Below are positions 31,601 through 43,600 of a stretch of 64,000 bases of DNA, piece by piece. Position 1 is the stretch's first letter. Each line of letters begins with the position of its first letter. The position numbers and the translations under genes were made by a program. A model generated the notes under the pieces. That model was not told the origin of the DNA. It ran no database searches and saw only the letters and a program-made list of their open reading frames with translations. The stretch comes from Euglena gracilis (lineage: Eukaryota; Euglenida; Euglenophyceae; Euglenales): positions 60,977,564 to 61,041,563 of the forward strand of contig CP154955.1 in assembly GCA_039621445.1 (NCBI GenBank), written 5' to 3'.

Positions 31601-34600
31601 GAACTACGCAACAAACGTGAATCACGCATCAAACAGTACCGAGAAGATGCATTGTATCCCGAAGCACCATTAACTGAGCAAGTTGTGGATTTGTAACTTT
31701 GATTCTCAAAACAAAAGTCACAGCTGGAACAAACCCCACAGCCCCCAGTCCGCAGCCATGCCAAAGACAAACAGAAAGGAAAGTCACGGCGAAATGGGTG
31801 GGTGTGGTGTGGCGAAGGTGTGCGCATGGTTGGGGACTGGGTCTGGGTGTGGGTATGGGTCTGGTCCGGTCTGGGTCCGGTACAGGTCTGGGTCTCGCTT
31901 CTCCCTCCCTCGCTGGCGGCACCAGCCGCCCGCTGCCACCGCGGCTGCCGCAGCCGCCCGCTCACTCGTCGGCCACCAGCATCTCCTGGATGTTCTCAAG
32001 GGCGGACCGCTTCCTCGGCAACAGGGAGCGGCGCAAACGGGAGGCGTGCAACTCAGATAACGGATTTGATTTGGTGCATCGCATTACAGTAAAACGTGAA
32101 ACACAATACCAATCTTACAAAAAATACTCTGATTCAGTTATAAGGAAGCGGAAAAACGCTTCATCAAACAGACCTGTTAAATTACTGCCAAATGGACACA
32201 TGACATAAGGAAAGAGATATCACAGACAATCCACCATTAGGCCGCTCCCTGCGCTCCGGCGGTTCCGGGGACGACTCGTAGGAGTGCCGGGCCGGCTGCT
32301 GCGAGGAGGCGGACTGCTTCCCGCGGGCGCCCTTCTTGGGCGTGTCCTTGGTCTTCTTGTCCGGCTTGTCCTTGGTCTCCTTCTCCTTGGGCTTGTCCTG
32401 GGACTCCTTGGTCTCCTTGAACTTGAAGTCCTTCGGGTCCCGGCCGCCCTTGGACGGGGGCTCCTCCGTCGGTGGTGCGGGGGCCGTCTCCGTCCCCTCC
32501 GGGATGTACCCGGACACGTTCAGGGCCACGTGGCGGATGATCCTCAGGTGGACGTCCTTGGCCACAGGGCAACCCAATGAAAATGCCTTGTCCGGAGTCA
32601 GAAGGGAATGGGAATGCAGATACAAAACCGTAAATTTTTTTAGCAAAGTAATTCGAAGCGGTTTTACGCTTCAATTGTTAAATCTACAAAAAAGACACAG
32701 ATTGAACCAGGTGATTTCCATTTGCATTCGTTAAACGTCACACCATGTGAAATTGAAGTTCGGTGAAAGTAAGAGACAGAATCCTGGGCCACCCTGCACC
32801 CAGATCACCGGCGGTAGCCCGTCGGCCACCCTCACTTCGCGGCCGATGTCCTCCAGGCAGCGCTGCTGGGCCTCTGCGTCGTCGGAGGGGAGCGCCGGCA
32901 CGCCCCACAGCAGGTTGATGGCGCTGCCAGCCCGCACGGCCAGCTGGGCGGACAGCACCGGCCGGGAACTCAGCACCATCACCCACTCGGCGGTGGCCAC
33001 ATCCAGCCGCCGCAGGAACCACCAGACCACCTCCACAGGAACAAGATGGGCAACGTCGGGTGCACCGGATTGCACTTCAAAACAGACATCGCCAAAATCT
33101 AACGGGGTTGGTTGACATTGCCCTCAACAACCGGGACACAAGTTTCACGACTGAAGTATGAAAACTGAAGACAACATTCTTAGGTTGCTAGCATGCTAAG
33201 TGCAATCTGGGACCTGGTGCATCCCCTGCAAGGTGATCTGTCCGGGGTCCTACGACGGGAGGTGACGGGAAGTAACAGGGATTTTCTGTTTTGTAACATG
33301 TACATGTATGCACTCACTATGTCATAGACATGAAAAGAAAAGAAGTGCTCTCATTATCAGGAAGCGCTTTTCCGCTTCATCATAAAATGAAATAGACGGT
33401 GCACCTTCATGGTCTTCTTGTTCGTGGTGAACACGGACAGGGTCCTCCGCGCCCAGATCCACTCCGGGTCGGGCCCCGGCTGCGGGATGAAGAGGACGAT
33501 GTCCTTGCGGAAGACGGTCATCTCACTGCCCAGCAACTTCGTCAGCCGCGCTTGGAGATCTCGCAGGTCGATATCCCTCCCGACGGCGATCATGGGCACC
33601 CCCGTCAGCATGAGCCTCAACACCTCGGTATGCACGCTGTCCTCGTCGGCGAACTGCTGGGGCTCAACCTCCACCACCACGGCTGCCAGGTCCAGCAGAC
33701 GGAGGTCCTTCGGCCAGGCGTTGTCCGTGGACTGCATGGGCACCACGTGGATGAGGCCGGTCTTCGGCGCCTCAGGCTGGGCAGCCCGCTTGGCCGTGGC
33801 CCGGCCTGGCGTGGATATCTCCTGGGTGCTGGACACCTCCTCCTCCGGCTTCTTGGACTTCCCGGGCGTTGACGGACCTCGGCCAGGCAGGCTCATCCCG
33901 TGCAGGTCCAGGGTGCCGAAGACGCCCCCGATCTTGACGACGGGCTCCATCACGGGGCCCAGCAGCCGCTGCCTGAGGCCCTCGTGCAGAGGGTCGGCCC
34001 ACAGCGGCGCGCGGCGTACCGCCTCGATGGGCGGCCGATGCCGGGGGACAACTGACATTGCATCAGAGAGGGGTGTGCATTGGGAGGGGTGCATTCACTC
34101 CAGGCTGTGAAGCGAGAATTGTTTTTACAAATCAGAGGTTGGTCCCCGCACAGGGGGCTTCGGGCGACCACCTCCACTTCACTCCGGTCATCGGCACCTT
34201 CACGTGCTCCGGCTGCAGGGCGGTCTCCAGCGCGGCCACCTGCACCAGGTCCTCTGCAAAAAGAACACAAATAAACAAAGTGAAGCGGAAAAACGCTTCA
34301 TGATACAGACTGAATTTTATCATTGTAAAGAACCAGTTTTCAAAAATGAGTAAGCCAGCAGTTCTTAGACTTGAACGCATATGATTCATGCAGACAATTA
34401 TACAAAAGCACACACTTCTGGTCGGGTGAAGAACGTCGGCATCCAGCTCCGGGTGCTGCAGCAGCCACGTCCAGGTCCTCCGGCGGTCCAGGTCCGCACC
34501 AGCTTCGCCGTCTCGTGCTTGGAAGCAGACTCCATTTTGTATTTTGGATGAGTGGGTGAACACTATGAACACAATTATACATTAAAAATTAAAAGTTTAT

Positions 34601-37600
34601 GTACGAAGCGGAAACACGCTTCCTGTCTGCATTGTGAATGAAAAATCTTCATTTTCGATTTACAACCATCCGCCAGATGTGGAATGCAAAATGTGGAGCC
34701 TGGACCAGCCGTTGGGTGGTGGGCTTGGACTTTTCGTCCAACATCACCTGGGCCAGCTCCGCGTAGTCGTCCGGGTGGTAGATCGCCTCCAGGCACTTGA
34801 ACGTGTGTGGGGACACACGGTCCCCACCTCGGGCCTCCATCCTCTTCACCACCTCCACAGCCTCGGTCCCACTCTGCAGCACCCACTCCGTGACCGGGAT
34901 CATGGCTTTGACCCACGTACCCTGAGAAGGGCAAAAAATTGAAATAGAGGATAATGAAGCAGGAAAACGCTTCCTTTTGTGATCACATTAGAACCCCCAA
35001 CAACAAACTGACTATGACATATGCTATCAGTCATTAAATATCACATAATCATTCTGGGCTGCATAATCATCCATAGGCGACAGAACATACCAGCGCACCG
35101 TCCACGGTCTCCCGGCATCCCGTCTTGCTGTACACGTTCTTCAACAGCTCCGTCTTGGTAGGGTTGTACGCCACCCCTTCCGCCTCGGCAATGTCCCGGT
35201 TGTGGGTGTCCTCCTTCAGCAGCCAGTGCAGGCGGTCCGCCAGGGGCATGTCCATGACGTTGCTGTCCATGGCCTGCAACCTGCCGGCCAGCTGCTGGCG
35301 CTCGATGATGCTGGTGTTCTCCTTCACCACCTTGCACCGGAACCTCTCCGTGAAGGCTGGAGCTCGCCGGGCATCGGCGATGGCGGCGTCGGCGATGGCC
35401 GACGCGGCCAGGAAACGATGTTGACCACTCAGGATGACCCACTTCCCCGTAGCTGCGAAGAGGGGAACACATTCAGAAACGATCCAGTGCCCCACACAAC
35501 CCATGAAAGATCATTTCCATATGATGAAACACACGTGTGCCCGTATGTCTTATGTCCAAAGTGCCAACCCACCAACTTGAAGCGTGGGGGTCTGATCCAC
35601 AGTAACGACGAACACAATATGGAGAGAGTTGGTGGACACCTCTCTCCGGCCACACCGTCAGCACCAGCTCCTGCGGCGGATTGTTCTTCAGCTCGGTGAT
35701 GAGGTCGTTCACGTGCTCCTGACGGGGCCGCCGGACCTGCCCCCGGCTCAGGTCAACGTCCAGGACCAGCTGCCCGACTACAGGGTTAGTTAAGTTATCT
35801 GTCTTTTGTGGGAGAAATAATGCAATTCACGGCAATGAAGCGTGTTTCCGCTTCATTAGTTGACCAAAGTGATTTTTTATCTGTCAATGCTTCTGAACGT
35901 TAGCTTCAATGAAGTCAACAGACGTCTTTCCACTGAGGGCAACTTTGCCACACTTACCAATCGATATCTGTTCATTCACCAAAAGGAACCACAAATCTAA
36001 CCCTGTTCCCTCTGCAGCCACATCTCCTCGTCTTCCAGCAGCTTCGGGATCGACTGTCCCGTGGTGTCTGCCTTCGCCAGCTTCTTCGGAGGCATGTGTA
36101 CTGGTCTGTGAAGAAAAAATCAAAAAATATGTATATATTCCTGCAATCTGTGGAAAACAAGGCTGAAATGAATGGATTTGCATCATTTATTTTCAAAAAG
36201 AACTTATAAAACACAGCCAAATTGGTGATTTTTTTTTGATTTTACTTGTTGTTTGCAAAACACTCTCCATTTTACACTGCCAACCTGGAGCAAACAGCAC
36301 CATGTTTAAAAAAGGTATCCATTTTCTTGTTGTCTGTAGTGGTCATGGTCCGGTATGCTCATATTTGCCTATGTATTAGTTAGTAATAGCCAGCGTGTGA
36401 ACCCAACGTGTCCCAAATACCGTATATACAACAGATATCTCCCACAAACAGCAATCAGGAGGCATTAACACACCACTGCTACGGATACGTCCGACGAAGC
36501 GTCGGATATATCATTGCCTTGCAGTGAGCCCAGCCAGTCCAATCCGTCGGAGGCCCCCACGGACACGTAGCCGTCCGATAAGTCACCGGGCGGCTCGTAG
36601 AGGGACTCCGGTGGCTCGTACAGACTGCTGCCTTCCTCCTGGTCACCCACCACGATCGATGCCTCTGCCACCTCCATCTCAGCTGAGTTGACATCGAAGC
36701 GGGTATCCGCTTCATCCGTGTCGTGCAAGCGGTTTTCCGCTTCATCGGGACGCTGAAGAGGATGTTCCGCTGTGGCAGCCCTGGTTCTTCTGCGCGCGAG
36801 GAAGGGGTACATCGCCTCTTCTCTTTCTTGCAGAAGATCTGGATCAACAGTGCCCACGTTGGTCCTGAGCCACTCCTCCACGTCTGCAGCGAGGCGCTGT
36901 CCTCGGACCAGCGTCTGCAGGGAGTGTCGCAGGACGGGCAGCAGCTGCTCAGTGGTCATCCGCGTTGGCAGAGGTTCCGGTGCCATCCAGGTGGGGTAGG
37001 TCTCTGGGTCCACCAGCCACCGCACGGTGGTGCTGTCCACCCGCTTCGGAAATGGACGGTCACCAGGGCTGCCAACCAGGCCACGAACACGACGTGCCAT
37101 CTCCTGCACGAGCTGCTTCCGGAGACTACCACGGCTGTGGTGAGCCTCGCCGGAGGGGGCGCCGAGGTTGAGGAACAACTGCAGTGTACCCTCGAAGCTG
37201 GTCACGTGGGGGTTCCGTTTGCAGGCAGACGACAGCCTCGACAGCATGGCCTCACCAGCCTCCTCCACGAACACGCAGCCGGGCAGCCGGGACATCCAGT
37301 CCTGCCACAGGGCAGGGGGAGATGGTCCGCTGGTACTCCGACGGCGGCTTTCCGGGACTCATCAGCCGTTCCAGGTGCATCAGCAGCAGGAGGCACTTCT
37401 GCAGCACCAGCCGAGCGGTAGTACCCTTCACCTCGTCCTCGGGTCTACCTCTCCAGGTACACTGTCGGACCTCGTGTCCCAAGTGCAGCAAGGCCGGGGC
37501 ATAGAACACCAGGATGTTCCACAGCCCTTGTAGCAGCTGGTACGGGTAGGACCGGAGTTGTTGCTGTTGTTCAGCTCGTGTAGTCCCTGAGCGACTCCAA

Positions 37601-40600
37601 TCTCCCATTCTGGTTGACAGTTGACTACTGAATCGCAGATAGCATGTCACAGACATCCTGAAATGTCACGAGTGGGGCAAAGCAAGCGGAAAACCGCATC
37701 CCTGGTGCTATACGCGACTCAGAGTGGGACATGACCGACTCGCGGGACAACAGAAGGCTGGCAAACAGCTTCTCCATGTACAGCACCTTCCGGTGGCTCC
37801 GCAGGCTGCACGTCAGGTGGTGGTCACCGGGGGAGACCTCCAGCTGGGCCAGCACCGGGAAGAACGCCCGGTACACGATGGTCACCGTGTGCTTGTACGC
37901 GTGCCAGATGCCGTACAGCAGGGGGACCTCGGCCAGATAGCGGGACACGAAGTACCGCGATGCTGACGCAGAGTACAGCAGCCTCAGGCACCTGTAGTGG
38001 ATGTTCTCATCCACCAGCAGCGGCGTCTGGCGACGCGTGAGGTGTTGCAGCGACCTGGCCGTCTGCAGCACCGGCAACAAGTCCAGGTTGGCTGACACCA
38101 CCTGCTCCGTCAGTGACAGCGGCCGCCACTGCAGGGACCGCATGTCGGTCCGCGCCACATCCAGTGGTACTCTGATCGACGTCTCCGTCAGCTGCATCCG
38201 TCGTATCCGACCCACGGCTTGGTGCAGCAGCAACGATGCGGTACAACAGGTGGACGCCACCACCTCCAGGTTGCCAATCAGGTCGCTCAGCTCTGGATGT
38301 CCTGGAGACACCGGGAAGGTCAAGGAACGCGTCCTCGTCCCCTGTCGGTGCAGCAGGTTCTCCAGCTGCAGGAAGCGGGCGGCATCAGTGCAAAGTACGG
38401 GTGTCACCATCCTTCTGAATCATTTATTTGTTACAGTTGAACTACAAACAGCCATGCAAACATATTGAGTATTAATGAAGCGGTTTTCCGCTTCATTGCC
38501 ATTCACTGCATCAGGAACCAACCAGTGATTCATTGAATCATGTGCACATCAGTATGCCCTGCACTGTTCCAAAAGCAGTGAGGTTCTGGCTCAGGTTTGG
38601 AGTGGCCGGGTCTGTTCCCCAGCGTAGCCAGCAGAAGTTGTCCAGCCAGAGGACAACCTGGTGGTTCCGCAGGGAGGCCAGGATGTCCCGCGCCGCCACC
38701 GCTGCCCGGGCTGCAACCGGCACCTCCGTACGACCCACCACGCCGGTGTGCCGTAGCGTTCTCCGCATTGCCCTCGGAAGCTGCTGCAGTGCCCGCATGC
38801 TCGGAGTGTTCTGGGCCATTGTACTGGGGTCTGCGAGGGGTTGGGCCTGCCGATGCAGCGTACGCCACACAGCATACGCCCCAGTGGCGAGCTGTCCCAG
38901 CCACCGAGGATGGTGAGTGGAAGACCGCATGTAGGCCTCCCGCACCACTTCTATTGTGCGACGTGAACGCCGATTCAGCCGCACCATGCAGCACAGTGCC
39001 ACAATTGCTTGGGCACCTACATCACGAGCCACGAAGGCATCATGAAATAGGTCCCATCCTGAACGCGGCCGACCTCGTTGCAAATAGGCGCGAAGGCCCC
39101 GAATGTTCAGGACCAACTCCTCAGGCGACGGAACGGCTGGCATGTGATCTCTGTTCCAATGACCATATATGAATATCGTGCGTCAAAAGGAAGCGGATAA
39201 CCGCTTCCTCTTGGTAATCTCTTGTTTATGACCCGTTAAACTAGAACGCGTTGATAAATTGCTTATAGTTTCACATATGAAGCGGTTTTACGCTTCATAA
39301 GACGGGTCTGCTGATTTCTTGGTGCTGTTTGGCAGGTGTATTTAGATTTTGAAATGGGGGGTGCAACAGGACGTTGGTCTCTCGGAATGGGCGCATCCAG
39401 AGCGCGATGTCAGGTAAAATCCTTCCCAAAACACGAGTACCTGGGAGCTTATGGTGAATTGATGTGGTTGGTGGTACAACTGCCATGTTACGTCGGTTAG
39501 AAACCTCGCGATTCAGAAACGTAGGGTTGGATTTACGTTTTTTTTTCAGCAGTTTTTTCCGGAAGCGGAAAAACGCTTCCTACTCTGTCTCATTTTAAAA
39601 TTACTGCCTGGTTTTTTTGGTACAACTGCCTGAGTGATCACAGTCACTACCCACATTTGCTTGACTGCCTGCCGTGATCACAGTCACTACCCTACCGGGC
39701 GGACTAACCAACTGATCGCAACCTCGCAGACGTATGTAGTATCTTGATCTCGGTATATACACAGACCTCACGTCTTTATTCAGTCGTCCATACCAATGTG
39801 ACTTAGAAGAGTGACACATCGTCCAACAAGCTGCGGCCAATCTGCACTGATGAACCCGACTGCCTGGGTGATCACAGTCGCTACCCACATGTGTGGCTTC
39901 GTTTGAAGCGGATTCCCGCTGCCCTCGGTAAAAGCAAAAAAGGAGGTTGTCACTGGTAGGGAACCACAGACAGTACGTGGTGGGGGTGGGCAGTCCCCGC
40001 CACATACGGCCTTTGCTGGCCATTGCCAGTGGCAGCCCGCAGAGCACGTTCAGTTATACCACCTGAATGCGTGTGGTTTGAACTATGTAGTATTTTGCGG
40101 TCACATCACTCGGTATGAACAGACATGATCGCGATTTCAGTCGTAGGTGAAGCGGTTTTCCGCTGCATTTTCATTGCGTTGGACTTATAAAACCGTTTTC
40201 CGTGTTGTTATTAAAAAAAACTCCGCCAAGGTCATGTCTGCAGCGGACTTCTCATGGACTCGATCAACTCAGCGCAAGTGGCGAACAATAAGGTACCAGC
40301 ACGACGAGTTGCAGTATACCAATCTTGGCTTCGGTCTACCACTGTAACCGTGTTCTTCGATTTGGTTGCTAACATGACGACTGTTGTCCTGTTCATGGTA
40401 CACTCAACCGGTAAACAGTTATGTACCTCGCGAATGACATTAAAGATATTGGACGCTTTATTAAAAGAAGCGGAAAACCGCTTCCTCTGGAATCTGACGT
40501 TGCATTTTGCCTGTCTTCGTAAGCATTGCAATGCGATGCGCGATGCTGTTAACCGTTTAACGTTTGACCGAACCATAAAGTTCATTTGGCAAGGTACAAC

Positions 40601-43600
40601 GTACACTAGGTAACGTTTATGTGCTGCCATGAACGGGGAGCCTGGACTGTACGATCGCCAGCCTGGTCCAGCAAAAGCCGTAACCGAACGACGGCTGGGC
40701 ACCGTTCGGGGGTACGGGGAAGTGAATTGGACCCGGTCCAGCCTCTCCCCTTTTTGTGAATTGTGTCAATTCCGTGTAAAGGAAGCGGATAACCGCTTCC
40801 TTTGTCTTCAATGTCTGCTTTTCATGAACCTACGCATTTGTTCCGCGCATTACACAACCACCAAACCGTCAAGTGCACCACGAACGTCATATGTTAGTTC
40901 TACGTTCAGTCTAAGCCTAAAACCATTCTGTCTCCGGCAGTGCAAGGCGGGGAGCCACGGGGCTGCCGGGTGCCTGCTTCCGCCGCTTGCGGCCCCGGCA
41001 GCCCACAGGAACAACCGACACCGACGGTGGCCAACGTCGGTGTCAGGCAGAGTGAATCACACAGGTGCAACGTGGTCTCTCCTCCTTTTTATCCGGGACA
41101 GCATAAATGTAATTGTAATTTCTGTTACCTCTGGTTCAGATGGACGTAACGTCATATCATGACCAAGGTTGACGGCTTGTTTTTTTTGAAACAAAAAAAA
41201 CATGTTTTTTTAAAAAAAAATATGTTTTTTTTAAAAAAACAAAAAAAACGTCATGGAGGGTTTGGGGGAAAAATTTTTTGCAATGTTTTTTTTGGGAAAA
41301 ACTGCATTTTTTATCTCTACAACATTCATTTTTTTGGGTTGAAAGCATGATTTTTCGCACCAGAAAACACAGATTTGGAAACACTTTCACACATCTGAAA
41401 AAAAAACTTCACAGCGGGTGTTCCCCCCATGACCCCCCTCCCCCAACCCGACCTAAGACCCGTTTCGGCCATTTTTTTCTGAGAAACTTGGCCGGTGATG
41501 CCTAATTTGACAAAATATTCCGGTAGATTTCCTAATTTTCGTTTGGGGATTCCTATTTTGGAGCCTAAAAAGGATTTTTTCCCAAAAATTCGTTTTCGGT
41601 GATTTCTAATCTGGCCACCGAAAATGTGACCCCCCCCCCCCGTGACCCGAACCACCCGCGAAAAATTTTCTTCAAAAAAGGTCAATTTTTGCTTTTTCAA
41701 AAAAACATGTTTTTTTTGCGTTTTTTTTTAAAAAAACATGTTTTTTTGATTTTTTAAAAAAAAACAAAAAAAACGTCAACCCTGATCATGACTGTGGGTG
41801 TCGATGAAGCGGTATTCCGCTTCATCAGGCATCTTATTTGAATTTCTTTGTTATGCTGATGTCTAACTTGCACGCAGGTATTTGCTATGTGTATATATAT
41901 TCTTTTTCTGTATCTGTGTGTTTGAAGGACAGATGACATTATTCGTTGTTTGTCTATGTAGTAGGTTTTCTACAACCTTTTTACTGGATCGCATTTACCT
42001 GTGAATCTGTTACAAAATAAATTTCGGAAATCATCGAAGCGGTTTTCCGCTTTATCTGTTATTCTGTTATTCGCTTCATCTGTTATACAGCCAGCAGGAC
42101 CGAAAATTTTTTGATCCGATGCGGAACACGAAAATTTTGGCTATTTTTACAGCATTTTTTTGGCATTCCGGGACTCATTTCCAGTCAATTTTATCATGGG
42201 CAGTTTACGCCGCCTAAGCAAGACCCCCATTGATGATGGCTTGGCTCAGGTCTCACATTGCATTTTTGGGGGCAGTGTGGTGGCATGAAGTCCCAGAGTC
42301 AGGGCCAGTAGGTGGTGGGTAGGGTGGGGTTTTGAGGTTTGAGGCCCCCCCTTGGGGGAGGGGTTTTTTTTAGTCGTGGACCCCGGGGGGGGGTAGGGTG
42401 GGTGGGTCCGGCCGAGCCCCCCCCCCCCCGGGGGGGTCCCCCCGGAGGGCGGTGGGATATACTTTTCTGCGCCGAAAAAGTGCTATTTTTAGAACTTTTC
42501 GCGATTTTTCGGCCATTTTTTTTTGTGGGTCCCCAGGGGGTGGGTGGGGGGAACCCCCCCCCCCGGTCTTAAAAAAACCCTGGAAGGTGGTGCTCAAGGC
42601 CCTCCCTTAAGGGGGGGGGGTGACTGACTGGTTTTTGGTTCCAGACCATACCATTGCTAACACCTGTGCCACCCCGGGGGGGTGCCTGACTGGTTTTCTG
42701 GTCAAGAGCCCCATAGGCTCGAAAATAAAAAGTGGCTCGCCTGGCGCCTTCCGGAATTTTTTTGGATTTTTGACATTTTTTGGATATTTTCATTGCCTCC
42801 TCATCATTCAAGAGTGGCCAATCCCCCCCCCCCCCCGGGGTAAAGTGACTGACTGGTTTTTTTTGGGAAGAGTGACTGACTGGTTTTGTCAGAGTGGAAA
42901 GTGCCCCCCCCCCCCCCCCCCCCCGGAGTCGGGTCGCTAAGCAATGGTATGGTCCAGGCCACTCCCCTGGGGGGGGGCCAGGAATGGCCGAAAATGGCCA
43001 CCTGGCTGGAAGAATTTTGGGGGTAGGAAGTGGGTGACTAGTTTTCAAAAGGTGACAACTGGTTTTTTAAGTGGAAAGTGACCCTCCCCCCACGGGGGGT
43101 TGGCAAGCAATGGTGTGGTCCGGACCCCGGGTGTCCGGACCCGCATCCCAAGCAGGCTTTCCCCCTGCAGTGATGCCCAGGGTTTTCGGCCGAGTGGGCG
43201 ACAACCCTTCAGTAGCTTTTTGGGACAGACGAATACCGGGGACCTGCCACCGATGCTTTCGGCACCCACGGCATTGGTGGCACTCTTGGCAGTATCCTCA
43301 CCGGGGCCTTCTTCCAGCCCGCTGGTGTGGTGCACGGGCCAGCGGGCGAAAACTGGAAGTATTTCGGCTGGTTCTGGGCGGGAATCACCATTGTTGGTGT
43401 CTGATGAGGGGCGGCTTGGTTCCCAGCAGCAAGCTGTCCCGCCATGCTGGCATTGACGCAATGGGTCAACTGACCCCCCCCAGAGTGAACTGACTGGTTT
43501 TGGGCCAAAACCAGGCTTGTGCTTAGTCATGCCAGAGGGAGACACCCTAAGCACTTAGGCATTTTTCCCAAAAAGTGCTCAAAAGGCTTCTTTTGGTCGC

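Larger units (their letters stand above)
31018..42080. repeat. Dispersed GAAGCGG-N4-CCGCTTC hairpins
   Basis: A near-perfect palindrome of 18-22 nt, mostly (T/A)GAAGCGGttttCCGCTTC with variable loop (TTTT, AAAA, GTTT, GATA). Copies lie near 31018, 31139, 31463, 32144, 32652, 33359, 34281, 34603, 34953, 35834, 36693, 36724, 37682, 38474, 39187, 39276, 39559, 39903, 40146, 40466, 40778, 41802 and 42033. At least six introns of gene Y carry one each; two lie in gene X coding sequence. Four further copies lie at 16670-16980 beside the related transposon end. Confidence 0.85.
30673..42218. mobile_element. 11.5-kb DNA transposon inserted in an AMT exon
   Basis: The left end reads CTTAGGAGGCATAAACTGCC and the right end GGCAGTTTACGCCGCCTAAG; they are inverted repeats with two mismatches over 22 bp, with weaker similarity beyond. 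CAAGA stands immediately outside both ends (30668-30672 and 42219-42223), a 5-bp target duplication. Inside are two minus-strand multi-exon genes, about 25 GAAGCGG/CCGCTTC hairpins and a nested MITE. The superfamily is unknown to me. Related ends occur at 13441-14652, 16525 and 53677. Confidence 0.85.

Noticed and set aside
31699-32208. Plus-strand open frame over the end of gene Y
   Set aside because: It overlaps the gene Y last exon and a GGTCTGGGT repeat; the minus strand ends cleanly at a stop after MLVADE.
36465-39143. Gene X as a named DDE transposase
   Set aside because: Only the context and one LWLDNF stretch support it; I cannot place a catalytic triad.
31018-42080. A CRISPR-like array
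   Set aside because: Spacing is irregular, repeats are palindromes located in introns and exons of a eukaryotic transposon, and there are no cas genes.
16525-42218. One giant 25.7-kb transposon using the CTTAGGCGGC end at 16525 as its left end
   Set aside because: The end at 30673 pairs equally well and has the CAAGA target duplication, while 16525 would enclose host LHC and AMT exons.
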